Below, in pieces: positions 38,201 to 51,884 of a DNA stretch of 64,000 nt. Origin of the DNA: Hydractinia symbiolongicarpus. Its lineage: Eukaryota; Cnidaria; Hydrozoa; Anthoathecata; Hydractiniidae. Below the pieces are notes generated by a model. That model worked only from the letters and a program-made list of their open reading frames with translations, searched no databases and had not been told where the DNA came from. Location: contig NC_079879.1 in the NCBI RefSeq assembly GCF_029227915.1, forward strand, positions 28,650,501 to 28,714,500, in the 5' to 3' direction. Each line of letters starts with the position of its first letter. Positions within the stretch are counted from its first letter, which is position 1. The translations under genes were made by a program, and so were the position numbers.

Positions 38201-41200
38201 CGACTATACGGGCCAAGCCCGGCATTTACGGGAAATCGCGGGTTTTCGTTTGCCGGCGATTAAACCACTTTCTTTAAGCGTCTCATCAAAAATGAAAACA
38301 TTTCTGAAAACTACAAGTCTCATGCGTTTTAGTGGTGAAAAAATAATTTATAAATTCGTTCGGGAAATGAGTTTACTCACTGGGTACTTTCCTTGTATAC
38401 TTTTAACTATACGGGCCGAGTCCGGGATTTACGGAAAATCGCGGGTTTTCGTTTGCAGGCGATTAAACATCTTTTATTCAGCGTCTCATCAAAAATGAAA
38501 ACATTTTTAAAAACTACAAGTCTCATGGGCTTTAGTGGTGAAAGAATAATTTAAAAAATCGTTTGGGAAATGAGTTTACTCCCTGGGTACTTTCTTTGTA
38601 TACTTTTGAGTATACGGGCCGAGTCCGGGATTTACGGGAAGTCGCAGGTTTGCGTTTGCCGGCGATTAAACTTCTTTTATTCAGCGTCTCATAAAGAATG
38701 AAAACATTTTTGAAAACTACAAGTCTCATGCGTTTTAGTTGTGAAAGAATAATTTAAAAAATCGTTCGGGAAAAGAGTTTACTCACTGGGTACTTCCTTT
38801 GTATACTTTTGACTATGCGGGCCGAGTCCGGGGTTTACGGGAAATGGCGGGTTTTCGTTTGCCGGCGATTAAACTTCTTTTATTCAGCGTCTCATCAAAA
38901 ATGAAAACATTTTTGAAAACTAAAAGTCTCAAGCGTTTTAGTGGTGAAAAGATAATTTAAAAAATCGTTTTGGAAATGAGTTTACTCACAGGGTACTTTC
39001 TTTGTATACATTCGACTATACGGGCCAAGCCCGGCATTTACGGGAAATCGCGGGTTTTCGTTTGCCGGCGATTAAACCACTTTCTTTAAGCGTCTCATCA
39101 AAAATAAAAACATTTCTGAAAACTACAAGTCTCATGCGTTTTAGTGGTGAAAATATAATTTATAAATTCGTTCGGGAAATGAGTTTACTCACTGGAAACT
39201 TTCCTTGTATACTTTTAACTATACGGGCCGAGTGCGGGATTTACGGAAAATCGCGGGTTTTCGTTTGCAGGCGATTAAACATCTTTTATTCAGCGTCTCA
39301 TCAAAAATGAAAACATTTTTAAAAACTACAAGTCTCATGCGTTTTAGTGGTGAAAAAATAATTTAAAAATTCGTTTGGGAAATAAGTTTACTCACTGGGT
39401 ACTTTCCTTGTATACTTTTGACTATACGGGCCGAGTCCGGGATTTACGGAAAATCGCGGGTTTTCGTTTGCCGGCGATTAAACTTCTTATATTCAGCGTC
39501 TCATCAAAAATGAAAACATTTCTGAAAACTACAAGTCTCATGCGTTTTTTAGTGGTGAAAAAATAATTTAAAAACTTGTTCGGGAAATGAGTTTACTCAC
39601 TGGGTACTTTCCTTGTATACTTTTAACAATACGGGCCGAGTCCGGGATTTACGGAAAATCGCGGGTTTTCGTTTGCAGGCGATTAAACATCTTTTATTCA
39701 GCGTCTCATCAAAAATGAAAACATTTTTAAAAACTACAAGTCTCATGGGCTTTAGTTTTGAAAGAATAATTTAAAAAATCGTTTGGGAAATGAGTTTACT
39801 CCCTGGGTACTTTCTTTGTATACTTTTGAGTATACGGGCCGAGTCCGGGATTTACGGGAAATCGCAGGTTTTCGTTTGCCGGCGATTAAACTTCTTTTAT
39901 TCAGCGTCTCATCAAGAATGAAAACATTTTTGAAAACTACAAGTCTCATGCGTTTTAGTGGTGAAAGAATAATTTAAAAAATCGTTCGGGAAAAGAGTTT
40001 ACTCCCTGGGTACTTCCTTTGTATACTTTTGACTATGCGGGCCGAGTCCGGGGTTTACGGGAAATGGCGGATTTTCGTTTGCCGGCGATTAAACTTCTTT
40101 TATTCAGCGTCTCATCAAAAATGAAAACATTTTTGAAAACTACAAGCCTCAAGCGTTTTAGTGGTGAAAAGATAATTTAAAAAATCGTTTTAGAAATGAG
40201 TTTACTCACAGGGTACTTTCTTTGTATACATTCGACTATACGGGCCAAGCCCAGCATTTACGGGAAATCGCGGGTTTTCGTTTGCCGGCGATTAAACCAC
40301 TTTCTTTAAGCGTCTCATCAAAAATGAAAACATTTCTGAAAACTACAAGTCTCATGCGTTTTAGTGGTGAAAAAATAATTTATAAATTCGTTCGGGAAAT
40401 GAGTTTACTCACTGGGTACTTTCCTTGTATACTTTTAACTATACGGGCCGAGTCCGGGATTTACGGAAAATCGCAGGTTTTCGTTTGCAGGCGATTAAAC
40501 ATCTTTTATTCAGCGTCTCATCAAAAATGAAAACATTTTTAAAAACTACAAGTCTCATGGGCTTTAGTGGTGAAAGAATAATTTAAAAAATCGTTTGGGA
40601 AATGAGTTTACTCCCTGGGTACTTTCTTTGTATACTTTTGAGTATACGGGCCGAGTCCGGGATTTACGGGAAATCGCAGGTTTTCGTTTGCCGGCGATTA
40701 AACTTCTTTTATTCAGCGTCTCATCAAGAATGAAAACATTTTTGAAAACTACAAGTCTCATGCGTTTTAGTGGTGAAAGAATAATTTAAAAAATCGTTCG
40801 GGAAAAGAGTTTACTCCCTGGGTACTTCCTTTGTATACTTTTGACTATGCGGGCCGAGTCCGGGGTTTACGGGAAATGGCGGATTTTCGTTTGCCGGCGA
40901 TTAAACTTCTTTTATTCAGCGTCTCATCAAAAATGAAAACATTTTTGAAAACTACAAGCCTCAAGCGTTTTAGTGGTGAAAAGATAATTTAAAAAATCGT
41001 TTTAGAAATGAGTTTACTCACAGGGTACTTTCTTTGTATACATTCGACTATACGGGCCAAGCCCAGCATTTACGGGAAATCGCGGGTTTTCGTTTGCCGG
41101 CGATTAAACCACTTTCTTTAAGCGTCTCATCAAAAATGAAAACATTTCTGAAAACTACAAGTCTCATGCGTTTTAGAGGTGAAAAAATAATTTATAAATT

Positions 41201-43560
41201 CGTTCGGGAAATGAGTTTACTCACTGGGTACTTTCCTTGTATACTTTTAACTATACGGGCCGAGTCCGGGATTTACGGAAAATCGCAGGTTTTCGTTTGC
41301 AGGCGATTAAACATCTTTTATTCAGCGTCTCATCAAAAATGAAAACATTTTTAAAAACTACAAGTCTCATGGGCTTTAGTGGTGAAAGAATAATTTAAAA
41401 AATCGTTTGGGAAATGAGTTTACTCCCTGGGTACTTTCTTTGTATACTTTTGAGTATACGGGCCGAGTCCGGAATTTACGGGAAGTCGCAGGTTTTCGTT
41501 TGCCGGCGATTAAACTTCTTTTATTCAGCGTCTCATAAAGAATGAAAACATTTTTGAAAACTACAAGTCTCATGCGTTTTAGTTGTGAAAGAATAATTTA
41601 AAAAATCGTTCGGGAAAAGAGTTTACTCCCTGGGTACTTCCTTTGTATACTTTTGACTATGCGGGCCGAGTCCGGGGTTTACGGGAAATGGCGGGTTTTC
41701 GTTTGCCGGCGATTAAACTTCTTTTATTCAGCGTCTCATCAAAAATGAAAACATTTTTGAAAACTACAAGTCTCAAGCGTTTTAGTGGTGAAAAGATAAT
41801 TTAAAAAATCGTTTTGGAAATGAGTTTACTCACAGGGTACTTTCTTTGTATACATTCGACTATACGGGCCAAGCCCGGCATTTACGGGAAATCGCGTGTT
41901 TTCGTTTGCCGGCGATTAAACCGTTTTCTTTAAGCGTCTCATTAAAAATAAAAACATTTCTGAAAACTACAAGTCTCATGCGTTTTAGTGGTGAAAAAAT
42001 AATTTATAAATTCGTTCGGGAAATGAGTTTACTCACTGGGAACTTTCCTTGTATACTTTTAACTATACGGGCCGAGTGCGGGATTTACGGAAAATCGCGG
42101 GTTTTCGTTTGCAGGCGATTAAACATCTTTTATTCAGCGTCTCATCAAAAATGAAAACATTTTTAAAAACTACAAGTCTCATGCGTTTTAGTGGTGAAAA
42201 AATAATTTAAAAATTCGTTCGGGAAATAAGTTTACTCACAGGGTACTTTCCTTGTATACTTTTGACTATACGGGCCGAGTCCGGGATTTACGGAAAATCG
42301 AAGGTTTTCGTTTGCCGGCGATTAAACTTCTTATATTCAGCGTCTCATCAAAAATGAAAACATTTCTGAAAACTACAAGTCTCATGCGTTTTAGTGGTGA
42401 AAAAATAATTTAAAAATTTGTTCGGGAAATGAGTGTACTCACTGGGTACTTTCCTTGTATACTTTTGACTATACGGGCCGAGTCCGGGGTTTACGGGAAA
42501 TGGCGGGTTTTCGTTTGCCGGCGATTAAACTTCTTTTATTCAGCGTCTCATCAAAACTGAAAACATTTTTGAAAACTACAAGTCTCAAGCGTTTTAGTGG
42601 TGAAAAGATAATTTAAAAATCGTTTTGGAAATGAGTTTACTCACAGGGTACTTTCTTTGTATACATTCGACTATACGGGCCAAGCCCGGCATTTACGGGA
42701 AATCGCGGCTTTTCGTTTGCCGGCCATTAAATCACTTTCATTAAGCGTCTCATCAAAAATGAAAACATTTCTGAAAACTACAAGTCTCATGCGTTTTAGT
42801 GGTGAAAAAATAATTTAAAAATTCGTTCGGGAAATGAGTTTACTCACTGGGTACTTTCCTTGTATACTTTTAACTATACGGGCCGAGTCCGGGATTTACG
42901 GAAAATCGCGGGTTTTCGTTTGCAGGCGATTAAACATCTTTTATTCAGCGTCTTATCAAAAATGAAAACATTTTTAAAAACTACAAGTCTCATGGGCTTT
43001 AGTGGTGAAAGAATAATTTAAAAAATCGTTTGGGAAATGAGTTTACTCCCTGGGTACTTTCTTTGTATACTTTTGAGTATACGGGCCGAGTCCGGGATTT
43101 ACGGGAAATCGCAGGTTTTCGTTTGCCGGCGATTAAACTTCTTTTATTCAGCGTCTCATCAAGAATGAAAACATTTTTGAAAACTACAAGTCTCAAGCGT
43201 TTTAGTGGTGAAAAGATAATTTAAAAAATCGTTTTGGAAATGAGTTTACTCACAGGGTACTTTCTTTGTATACATTCGACTATACGGGCCAAGCCCGGCA
43301 TTTACGGGAAATCGCGGGTTTTCGTTTGCCGGCGATTAAACCACTTTCATTAAGCGTCTCATCAAAAATGAAAACATTTCTGAAAACTACAAGTCTCATG
43401 CGTTTTAGTGGTGAAAAAATAATTTATAAATTCGTTCGGGAAATGAGTTTACTCCCTGGGTACTTTCTTTGTATACTTTTGAGTATACGGGCCGAGTCCG
43501 GAATTTACGGGAAGTCGCAGGTTTTCGTTTGCCGGCGATTAAACTTCTTTTATTCAGCGT
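35237..43560 (+). repeat. 8,324 bp (41-monomer) block, copy 1
   Basis: The whole block recurs immediately downstream at a constant offset of 8,324 bp. Private variants present in both copies include AGTGGTTAAAAGATAAT with GAAATGTGTTTACTC (38,130-38,170 and 46,454-46,494), the 2 bp insertion GCGTTTTTTAGTGG (39,542 and 47,866), TTTTAACAATACGG (about 39,621 and 47,945), CAAGCCCAGCATT, and the 1 bp shorter AATTTAAAAATCGTTTTGG near 42,610 and 50,934. The constant offset means no net indel has occurred between copies. Confidence 0.95.
39752..41375 (+). repeat. 812 bp four-monomer higher-order repeat, two copies
   Basis: Two near-identical units (39,752-40,563 and 40,564-41,375) in the order B-C-D-A. 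They share GGCGGATTTTCG (about 40,065 and 40,877), ACAAGCCTCAAGCG (about 40,142 and 40,954), TCGTTTTAGAAATGAG and CAAGCCCAGCATT. One internal difference is TTTTAGTGG against TTTTAGAGG (about 41,173). The pair is repeated at 48,076-49,699 inside the second 8.3 kb block. Confidence 0.92.
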
Positions 43561-46500
43561 CTCATCAAAAATGAAAACATTTCTGAAAACTACAAGTCTC
43601 ATGCGTTTTAGTGGTGAAAAAATAATTTATAAATTCGTTCGGGAAATGAGTTTACTCACTGGGTACTTTCCTTGTATACTTTTAACTATACGGGCCGAGT
43701 CCGGGATTTACGGAAAATCGCGGGTTTTTGTTTGCAGGCGATTAAACATCTTTTATTCAGCGTCTCATCAAAAATGAAAAGATTTTTAAAAACTACAAGT
43801 CTCATGCGTTTTAGTGGTGAAAAAATAATTTAAAAATTCGTTCGGGAAATAAGTTTACTCACTGGGTACTTTCCTTGTATACTTTTGACTATACGGGCCG
43901 AGTCCGGGATTTACGGAAAATCGCAGGTTTTCGTTTGCCGGCGATTAAACTTCTTATATTCAGCGTCTTATCAAAAATGAAAACATTTCTGAAAACTACA
44001 AGTCTCATGCGTTTTAGTGGTGAAAAAATAATTTAAAAATTTGTTCGGGAAATGAGTTTACTCACTGGGTACTTTCCTTGTATACTTTTAACTATACGGG
44101 CCGAGTCCGGGATTTACGGAAAATCGCGGGTTTTCGTTTGCAGGCGATTAAACATCTTTTATTCAGCGTCTCATCAAAAATGAAAACATTTTTAAAAACT
44201 ACAAGTCTCATGGGCTTTAGTGGTGAAAGAATAATTTAAAAAATCGTTCGGGAAAAGAGTTTACTCCCTGGGTACTTCCTTTGTATACTTTTGACTATGC
44301 GGGCCGAGTCCGGGGTTTACGGGAAATGGCGGGTTTTCGTTTGCCGGCGATTAAACTTCTTTTATTCAGCGTCTCATCAAAAATGAAAACATTTTTGAAA
44401 ACTACAAGTCTCAAGCGTTTTAGTGGTGAAAAGATAATTTAAAAAATCGTTTTGGAAATGAGTTTACTCACAGGGTACTTTCTTTGTATACATTCGACTA
44501 TACGGGCCAAGCCCGGCATTTACGGGAAATCGCGGGTTTTCGTTTGCCGGCGATTAAACCACTTTCTTTAAGCGTCTCATCAAAAATGAAAACATTTCTG
44601 AAAACTACAAGTCTCATGCGTTTTAGTGGTAAAAAAATAATTTATAAATTCGTTCGGGAAATGAGTTTACTCACTGGGTACTTTCCTTGCATACTTTTAA
44701 CTATACGGGCCGAGTCCGGGATTTACGGAAAATCGCGGGTTTTCGTTTGCAGGCGATTAAACATCTTTTATTCAGCGTCTCATCAAAAATGAAAACATTT
44801 TTAAAAACTACAAGTCTCATGGGCTTTAGTGGTGAAAGAATAATTTAAAAAATCGTTTGGGAAATGAGTTTACTCCCTGGGTACTTTCTTTGTATACTTT
44901 TGAGTATACGGGCCGAGTCCGGGATTTACGGGAAGTCGCAGGTTTTCGTTTGCCGGCGATTAAACTTCTTTTATTCAGCGTCTCATAAAGAATGAAAACA
45001 TTTTTGAAAACTACAAGTCTCATGCGTTTTAGTTGTGAAAGAATAATTTAAAAAATCGTTCGGGAAAAGAGTTTACTCCCTGGGTACTTCCTTTGTATAC
45101 TTTTGACTATGCGGGCCGAGTCCGGGGTTTACGGGAAATGGCGGGTTTTCGTTTGCCGGCGATTAAACTTCTTTTATTCAGCGTCTCATCAAAAATGAAA
45201 ACATTTTTAAAAACTAAAAGTCTCATGCGTTTTAGTGGTGAAAAAATAATTTAAAAATTCGTTCGGGAAATAAGTTTACTCACTGGGTACTTTCCTTGTA
45301 TACTTTTGACTATACGGGCCGAGTCCGGGATTTACGGAAAATCGCAGGTTTTCGTTTGCCGGCGATTAAACTTCTTATATTCAGCGTCTCATCAAAAATG
45401 AAAACATTTCTGAAAACTACAAGTCTCATGCGTTTTAGTGGTGAAAAAATAATTTAAAAAATCGTTTTGGAAATGAGTTTACTCACAGGGTACTTTCTTT
45501 GTATACATTCGACTATACGGGCCAAGCTCGGAATTTACGGGAAATCGCGGGTTTTCGTTTGCCGGCGATTAAACCACTTTCTTTAAGCGTCTCATCAAAA
45601 ATGAAAACATTTCTGAAAACTACAAGTCTCATGCGTTTTAGTGGTGAAAAAATAATTTATAAATTCGTTCGGGAAATGAGTTTACTCACTGGGTACTTTC
45701 CTTGTATACTTTTAACTATACGGGCCGAGTCCGGGATTTACGGAAAATCGCGGGTTTTCGTTTGCAGGCGATTAAACATCTTTTATTCAGCGTCTCATCA
45801 AAAATGAAAACATTTTTAAAAACTACAAGTCTCATGGGCTTTAGTGGTGAAAGAATAATTTAAAAAATCGTTTGGGAAATGAGTTTACTCCCTGGGTACT
45901 TTCTTTGTATACTTTTGAGTATACGGGCCGAGTCCGGGATTTACGGGAAGTCGCAGGTTTTCGTTTGCCGGCGATTAAACTTCTTTTATTCAGCGTCTCA
46001 TAAAGAATGAAAACATTTTTGAAAACTACAAGTCTAATGCGTTTTAGTTGTGAAAGAATAATTTAAAAAATCGTTCGGGAAAAGAGTTTACTCCCTGGGT
46101 ACTTCCTTTGTATACTTTTGACTATGCGGGCCGAGTCCGGGGTTTACGGGAAATGGCGGGTTTTCGTTTGCCGGCGATTAAACTTCTTTTATTCAGCGTC
46201 TCATCAAAAATGAAAACATTTTTGAAAACTACAAGTCTCATGCGTTTTAGTGGTGAAAGAATAATTTAAAAAATCGTTCGGGAAAAGAGTTTACTCCCTG
46301 GGTACTTCCTTTGTATACTTTTGACTATGCGGGCCGAGTCCGGGGTTTACGGGAAATGGCGGGTTTTCGTTTGCCGGCGATTAAACTTCTTTTATTCAGC
46401 GTCTCATCAAAAATGAAAACATTTTTGAAAACTACAAGTCTCAAGCGTTTTAGTGGTTAAAAGATAATTTAAAAAATCGTTTTGGAAATGTGTTTACTCA

Positions 46501-49500
46501 CAGGGTACTTTCTTTGTATACATTCGACTATACGGGCCAAGCCCGGCATTTACGGGAAATCGCGGGTTTTCGTTTGCCGGCGATTAAACCACTTTCTTTA
46601 AGCGTCTCATCAAAAATGAAAACATTTCTGAAAACTACAAGTCTCATGCGTTTTAGTGGTGAAAAAATAATTTATAAATTCGTTCGGGAAATGAGTTTAC
46701 TCACTGGGTACTTTCCTTGTATACTTTTAACTATACGGGCCGAGTCCGGGATTTACGGAAAATCGCGGGTTTTCGTTTGCAGGCGATTAAACATCTTTTA
46801 TTCAGCGTCTCATCAAAAATGAAAACATTTTTAAAAACTACAAGTCTCATGGGCTTTAGTGGTGAAAGAATAATTTAAAAAATCGTTTGGGAAATGAGTT
46901 TACTCCCTGGGTACTTTCTTTGTATACTTTTGAGTATACGGGCCGAGTCCGGGATTTACGGGAAGTCGCAGGTTTTCGTTTGCCGGCGATTAAACTTCTT
47001 TTATTCAGCGTCTCATAAAGAATGAAAACATTTTTGAAAACTACAAGTCTCATGCGTTTTAGTTGTGAAAGAATAATTTAAAAAATCGTTCGGGAAAAGA
47101 GTTTACTCCCTGGGTACTTCCTTTGTATACTTTTGACTATGCGGGCCGAGTCCGGGGTTTACGGGAAATGGCGGGTTTTCGTTTGCCGGCGATTAAACTT
47201 CTTTTATTCAGCGTCTCATCAAAAATGAAAACATTTTTGAAAACTAAAAGTCTCAAGCGTTTTAGTGGTGAAAAGATAATTTAAAAAATCGTTTTGGAAA
47301 TGAGTTTACTCACAGGGTACTTTCTTTGTATACATTCGACTATACGGGCCAAGCCCGGCATTTACGGGAAATCGCGGGTTTTCGTTTGCCGGCGATTAAA
47401 CCACTTTCTTTAAGCGTCTCATCAAAAATAAAAACATTTCTGAAAACTACAAGTCTCATGCGTTTTAGTGGTGAAAATATAATTTATAAATTCGTTCGGG
47501 AAATGAGTTTACTCACTGGAAACTTTCCTTGTATACTTTTACCTATACGGGCCGAGTGCGGGATTTACGGAAAATCGCGGGTTTTCGTTTGCAGGCGATT
47601 AAACATCTTTTATTCAGCGTCTCATCAAAAATGAAAACATTTTTAAAAACTACAAGTCTCATGCGTTTTAGTGGTGAAAAAATAATTTAAAAATTCGTTC
47701 GGGAAATAAGTTTACTCACTGGGTACTTTCCTTGTATACTTTTGACTATACGGGCCGAGTCCGGGATTTACGGAAAATCGCGGGTTTTCGTTTGCCGGCG
47801 ATTAAACTTCTTATATTCAGCGTCTCATCAAAAATGAAAACATTTCTGAAAACTACAAGTCTCATGCGTTTTTTAGTGGTGAAAAAATAATTTAAAAACT
47901 TGTTCGGGAAATGAGTTTACTCACTGGGTACTTTCCTTGTATACTTTTAACAATACGGGCCGAGTCCGGGATTTACGGAAAATCGCGGGTTTTCGTTTGC
48001 AGGCGATTAAACATCTTTTATTCAGCGTCTCATCAAAAATGAAAACATTTTTAAAAACTACAAGTCTCATGGGCTTTAGTGGTGAAAGAATAATTTAAAA
48101 AATCGTTTGGGAAATGAGTTTACTCCCTGGGTACTTTCTTTGTATACTTTTGAGTATACGGGCCGAGTCCGGGATTTACGGGAAATCGCAGGTTTTCGTT
48201 TGCCGGCGATTAAACTTCTTTTATTCAGCGTCTCATCAAGAATGAAAACATTTTTGAAAACTACAAGTCTCATGCGTTTTAGTGGTGAAAGAATAATTTA
48301 AAAAATCGTTCGGGAAAAGAGTTTACTCCCTGGGTACTTCCTTTGTATACTTTTGACTATGCGGGCCGAGTCCGGGGTTTACGGGAAATGGCGGATTTTC
48401 GTTTGCCGGCGATTAAACTTCTTTTATTCAGCGTCTCATCAAAAATGAAAACATTTTTGAAAACTACAAGCCTCAAGCGTTTTAGTGGTGAAAAGATAAT
48501 TTAAAAAATCGTTTTAGAAATGAGTTTACTCACAGGGTACTTTCTTTGTATACATTCGACTATACGGGCCAAGCCCAGCATTTACGGGAAATCGCGGGTT
48601 TTCGTTTGCCGGCGATTAAACCACTTTCTTTAAGCGTCTCATCAAAAATGAAAACATTTCTGAAAACTACAAGTCTCATGCGTTTTAGTGGTGAAAAAAT
48701 AATTTATAAATTCGTTCGGGAAATGAGTTTACTCACTGGGTACTTTCCTTGTATACTTTTAACTATACGGGCCGAGTCCGGGATTTACGGAAAATCGCAG
48801 GTTTTCGTTTGCAGGCGATTAAACATCTTTTATTCAGCGTCTCATCAAAAATGAAAACATTTTTAAAAACTACAAGTCTCATGGGCTTTAGTGGTGAAAG
48901 AATAATTTAAAAAATCGTTTGGGAAATGAGTTTACTCCCTGGGTACTTTCTTTGTATACTTTTGAGTATACGGGCCGAGTCCGGGATTTACGGGAAATCG
49001 CAGGTTTTCGTTTGCCGGCGATTAAACTTCTTTTATTCAGCGTCTCATCAAGAATGAAAACATTTTTGAAAACTACAAGTCTCATGCGTTTTAGTGGTGA
49101 AAGAATAATTTAAAAAATCGTTCGGGAAAAGAGTTTACTCCCTGGGTACTTCCTTTGTATACTTTTGACTATGCGGGCCGAGTCCGGGGTTTACGGGAAA
49201 TGGCGGATTTTCGTTTGCCGGCGATTAAACTTCTTTTATTCAGCGTCTCATCAAAAATGAAAACATTTTTGAAAACTACAAGCCTCAAGCGTTTTAGTGG
49301 TGAAAAGATAATTTAAAAAATCGTTTTAGAAATGAGTTTACTCACAGGGTACTTTCTTTGTATACATTCGACTATACGGGCCAAGCCCAGCATTTACGGG
49401 AAATCGCGGGTTTTCGTTTGCCGGCGATTAAACCACTTTCTTTAAGCGTCTCATCAAAAATGAAAACATTTCTGAAAACTACAAGTCTCATGCGTTTTAG

Positions 49501-51884
49501 AGGTGAAAAAATAATTTATAAATTCGTTCGGGAAATGAGTTTACTCACTGGGTACTTTCCTTGTATACTTTTAACTATACGGGCCGAGTCCGGGATTTAC
49601 GGAAAATCGCAGGTTTTCGTTTGCAGGCGATTAAACATCTTTTATTCAGCGTCTCATCAAAAATGAAAACATTTTTAAAAACTACAAGTCTCATGGGCTT
49701 TAGTGGTGAAAGAATAATTTAAAAAATCGTTTGGGAAATGAGTTTACTCCCTGGGTACTTTCTTTGTATACTTTTGAGTATACGGGCCGAGTCCGGAATT
49801 TACGGGAAGTCGCAGGTTTTCGTTTGCCGGCGATTAAACTTCTTTTATTCAGCGTCTCATAAAGAATGAAAACATTTTTGAAAACTACAAGTCTCATGCG
49901 TTTTAGTTGTGAAAGAATAATTTAAAAAATCGTTCGGGAAAAGAGTTTACTCCCTGGGTACTTCCTTTGTATACTTTTGACTATGCGGGCCGAGTCCGGG
50001 GTTTACGGGAAATGGCGGGTTTTCGTTTGCCGGCGATTAAACTTCTTTTATTCAGCGTCTCATCAAAAATGAAAACATTTTTGAAAACTACAAGTCTCAA
50101 GCGTTTTAGTGGTGAAAAGATAATTTAAAAAATCGTTTTGGAAATGAGTTTACTCACAGGGTACTTTCTTTGTATACATTCGACTATACGGGCCAAGCCC
50201 GGCATTTACGGGAAATCGCGTGTTTTCGTTTGCCGGCGATTAAACCGTTTTCTTTAAGCGTCTCATTAAAAATAAAAACATTTCTGAAAACTACAAGTCT
50301 CATGCGTTTTAGTGGTGAAAAAATAATTTATAAATTCGTTCGGGAAATGAGTTTACTCACTGGGAACTTTCCTTGTATACTTTTAACTATACGGGCCGAG
50401 TGCGGGATTTACGGAAAATCGCGGGTTTTCGTTTGCAGGCGATTAAACATCTTTTATTCAGCGTCTCATCAAAAATGAAAACATTTTTAAAAACTACAAG
50501 TCTCATGCGTTTTAGTGGTGAAAAAATAATTTAAAAATTCGTTCGGGAAATAAGTTTACTCACAGGGTACTTTCCTTGTATACTTTTGACTATACGGGCC
50601 GAGTCCGGGATTTACGGAAAATCGAAGGTTTTCGTTTGCCGGCGATTAAACTTCTTATATTCAGCGTCTCATCAAAAATGAAAACATTTCTGAAAACTAC
50701 AAGTCTCATGCGTTTTAGTGGTGAAAAAATAATTTAAAAATTTGTTCGGGAAATGAGTGTACTCACTGGGTACTTTCCTTGTATACTTTTGACTATACGG
50801 GCCGAGTCCGGGGTTTACGGGAAATGGCGGGTTTTCGTTTGCCGGCGATTAAACTTCTTTTATTCAGCGTCTCATCAAAACTGAAAACATTTTTGAAAAC
50901 TACAAGTCTCAAGCGTTTTAGTGGTGAAAAGATAATTTAAAAATCGTTTTGGAAATGAGTTTACTCACAGGGTACTTTCTTTGTATACATTCGACTATAC
51001 GGGCCAAGCCCGGCATTTACGGGAAATCGCGGCTTTTCGTTTGCCGGCCATTAAATCACTTTCATTAAGCGTCTCATCAAAAATGAAAACATTTCTGAAA
51101 ACTACAAGTCTCATGCGTTTTAGTGGTGAAAAAATAATTTAAAAATTCGTTCGGGAAATGAGTTTACTCACTGGGTACTTTCCTTGTATACTTTTAACTA
51201 TACGGGCCGAGTCCGGGATTTACGGAAAATCGCGGGTTTTCGTTTGCAGGCGATTAAACATCTTTTATTCAGCGTCTTATCAAAAATGAAAACATTTTTA
51301 AAAACTACAAGTCTCATGGGCTTTAGTGGTGAAAGAATAATTTAAAAAATCGTTTGGGAAATGAGTTTACTCCCTGGGTACTTTCTTTGTATACTTTTGA
51401 GTATACGGGCCGAGTCCGGGATTTACGGGAAATCGCAGGTTTTCGTTTGCCGGCGATTAAACTTCTTTTATTCAGCGTCTCATCAAGAATGAAAACATTT
51501 TTGAAAACTACAAGTCTCAAGCGTTTTAGTGGTGAAAAGATAATTTAAAAAATCGTTTTGGAAATGAGTTTACTCACAGGGTACTTTCTTTGTATACATT
51601 CGACTATACGGGCCAAGCCCGGCATTTACGGGAAATCGCGGGTTTTCGTTTGCCGGCGATTAAACCACTTTCATTAAGCGTCTCATCAAAAATGAAAACA
51701 TTTCTGAAAACTACAAGTCTCATGCGTTTTAGTGGTGAAAAAATAATTTATAAATTCGTTCGGGAAATGAGTTTACTCCCTGGGTACTTTCTTTGTATAC
51801 TTTTGAGTATACGGGCCGAGTCCGGAATTTACGGGAAGTCGCAGGTTTTCGTTTGCCGGCGATTAAACTTCTTTTATTCAGCGT
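43561..51884 (+). repeat. 8,324 bp (41-monomer) block, copy 2
   Basis: Tandem copy of 35,237-43,560. The junction is visible in the monomer at about 43,440-43,640. Its first half (GGAATTTACGGGAAGTCGC) matches 51,770-51,860, while its second half (CTCATCAAAAATG, CATTTCTGAAAAC, TTTATAAATTCG) matches 35,237 onward. A few differences exist: GAAAATATTTTTG at about 37,887 against GAAAACATTTTTG; GGGAAATGACGGG at about 38,027 against GGCGGG; TTTTAACTATACGG at about 39,211 against TTTTACCTATACGG. The copies are therefore real variants and not a trivially repeated sequence. Confidence 0.95.

Noticed and set aside
35237-51884. The 8.3 kb pair as an assembly artefact
   Set aside because: Several substitutions distinguish the copies, for example TTTTAACTATACGG against TTTTACCTATACGG, so they are not one sequence entered twice. 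Copy number still needs read support.
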